Origin: Prostheceraeus crozeri
Lineage: Eukaryota > Platyhelminthes > Polycladida > Euryleptidae
Length of the DNA: 64,000 nucleotides
Direction of reading: 5' to 3'
Assembly (NCBI GenBank): GCA_907163375.1
Contig: CAJQUW010014769.1
Span: 1,240,001-1,304,000, forward strand
The notes beneath the pieces were generated by a model. That model was not told the origin of the DNA. It was given only the letters and a program-made list of their open reading frames with translations, and did not search any database. Below, one piece after another: positions 63,993-64,000 of this stretch. Made by a program: the position numbers and the translations under genes. Positions within the stretch are counted from its first letter, which is position 1, and each line of letters opens with the position of its first letter.

Positions 63993-64000
63993 AATGACTG

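Overview
This is an animal (metazoan) nuclear window, most likely from an aquatic invertebrate. The evidence is a canonical GT splice donor after a class A GPCR exon and a dense mix of animal-type mobile elements: a Polinton, Penelope-like elements, CR1/jockey-type LINEs, hAT, mariner and Tc1-like DNA transposons, MITEs and tRNA-derived SINEs. I cannot name the species. Only one convincing host exon is present, the first coding exon of a neuropeptide-type GPCR at 44008-44281 on the minus strand. Most of the rest is transposon or unassigned AT-rich DNA.

Layout. 1-4877: non-coding DNA with a Penelope fragment (968-1259, minus) and a LINE reverse-transcriptase fragment (1325-2225). 4884-22088: a 17.2-kb Polinton/Maverick flanked by a perfect 6-bp target duplication (GATTTT), with AG...CT termini and 0.5-kb terminal inverted repeats. 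22095-27725: mostly unassigned, with a hAT-like TIR element and a palindrome holding a hammerhead-like core. 27726-32206: a LINE inserted into a hAT-type MITE (family A), giving an exceptionally long 108-bp target duplication; a second MITE (family B) later landed in the LINE 5' region. 32207-43873: MITEs, fold-back elements, a SINE and a mariner fossil. 43874-45126: the GPCR exon and its upstream DNA. 45127-49259: another MITE A copy joined to a threefold 1.2-kb tandem duplication. 49795-51498: a short hAT with a perfect 8-bp target duplication. 51507-55551: nothing recognised. 55552-56952: a large inverted duplication with SINE sequence. 57700-61894: a Penelope-like element split by a 2.6-kb TIR transposon. 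62250-63992: LINE fragments.

The Polinton carries an adenain-like protease, a PLA2-like/integrase fusion, a pX-like peptide, a major capsid protein, a small Gly/Ala-rich protein, a coiled-coil fibre-like protein, a possible clamp-like protein, protein-primed DNA polymerase B, a packaging ATPase, a penton-type minor capsid protein, a coiled-coil protein and a membrane protein. It is young-looking and largely whole, with a handful of breaks; I treat it as a fossil.

The most unusual signal is a set of tiny GC-rich hairpins (4-6 bp stems, mostly 3-nt loops such as GAA, TTC, TTT or TCC) scattered through this AT-rich Polinton. They sit at or just past the stop codon of most genes, which suggests an RNA 3'-end signal. 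Copies also lie in frame inside the integrase, polymerase, the small Gly/Ala protein and the clamp-like protein, which suggests a mobile palindrome. One pair sits exactly at the junction of the PLA2-like and integrase domains.
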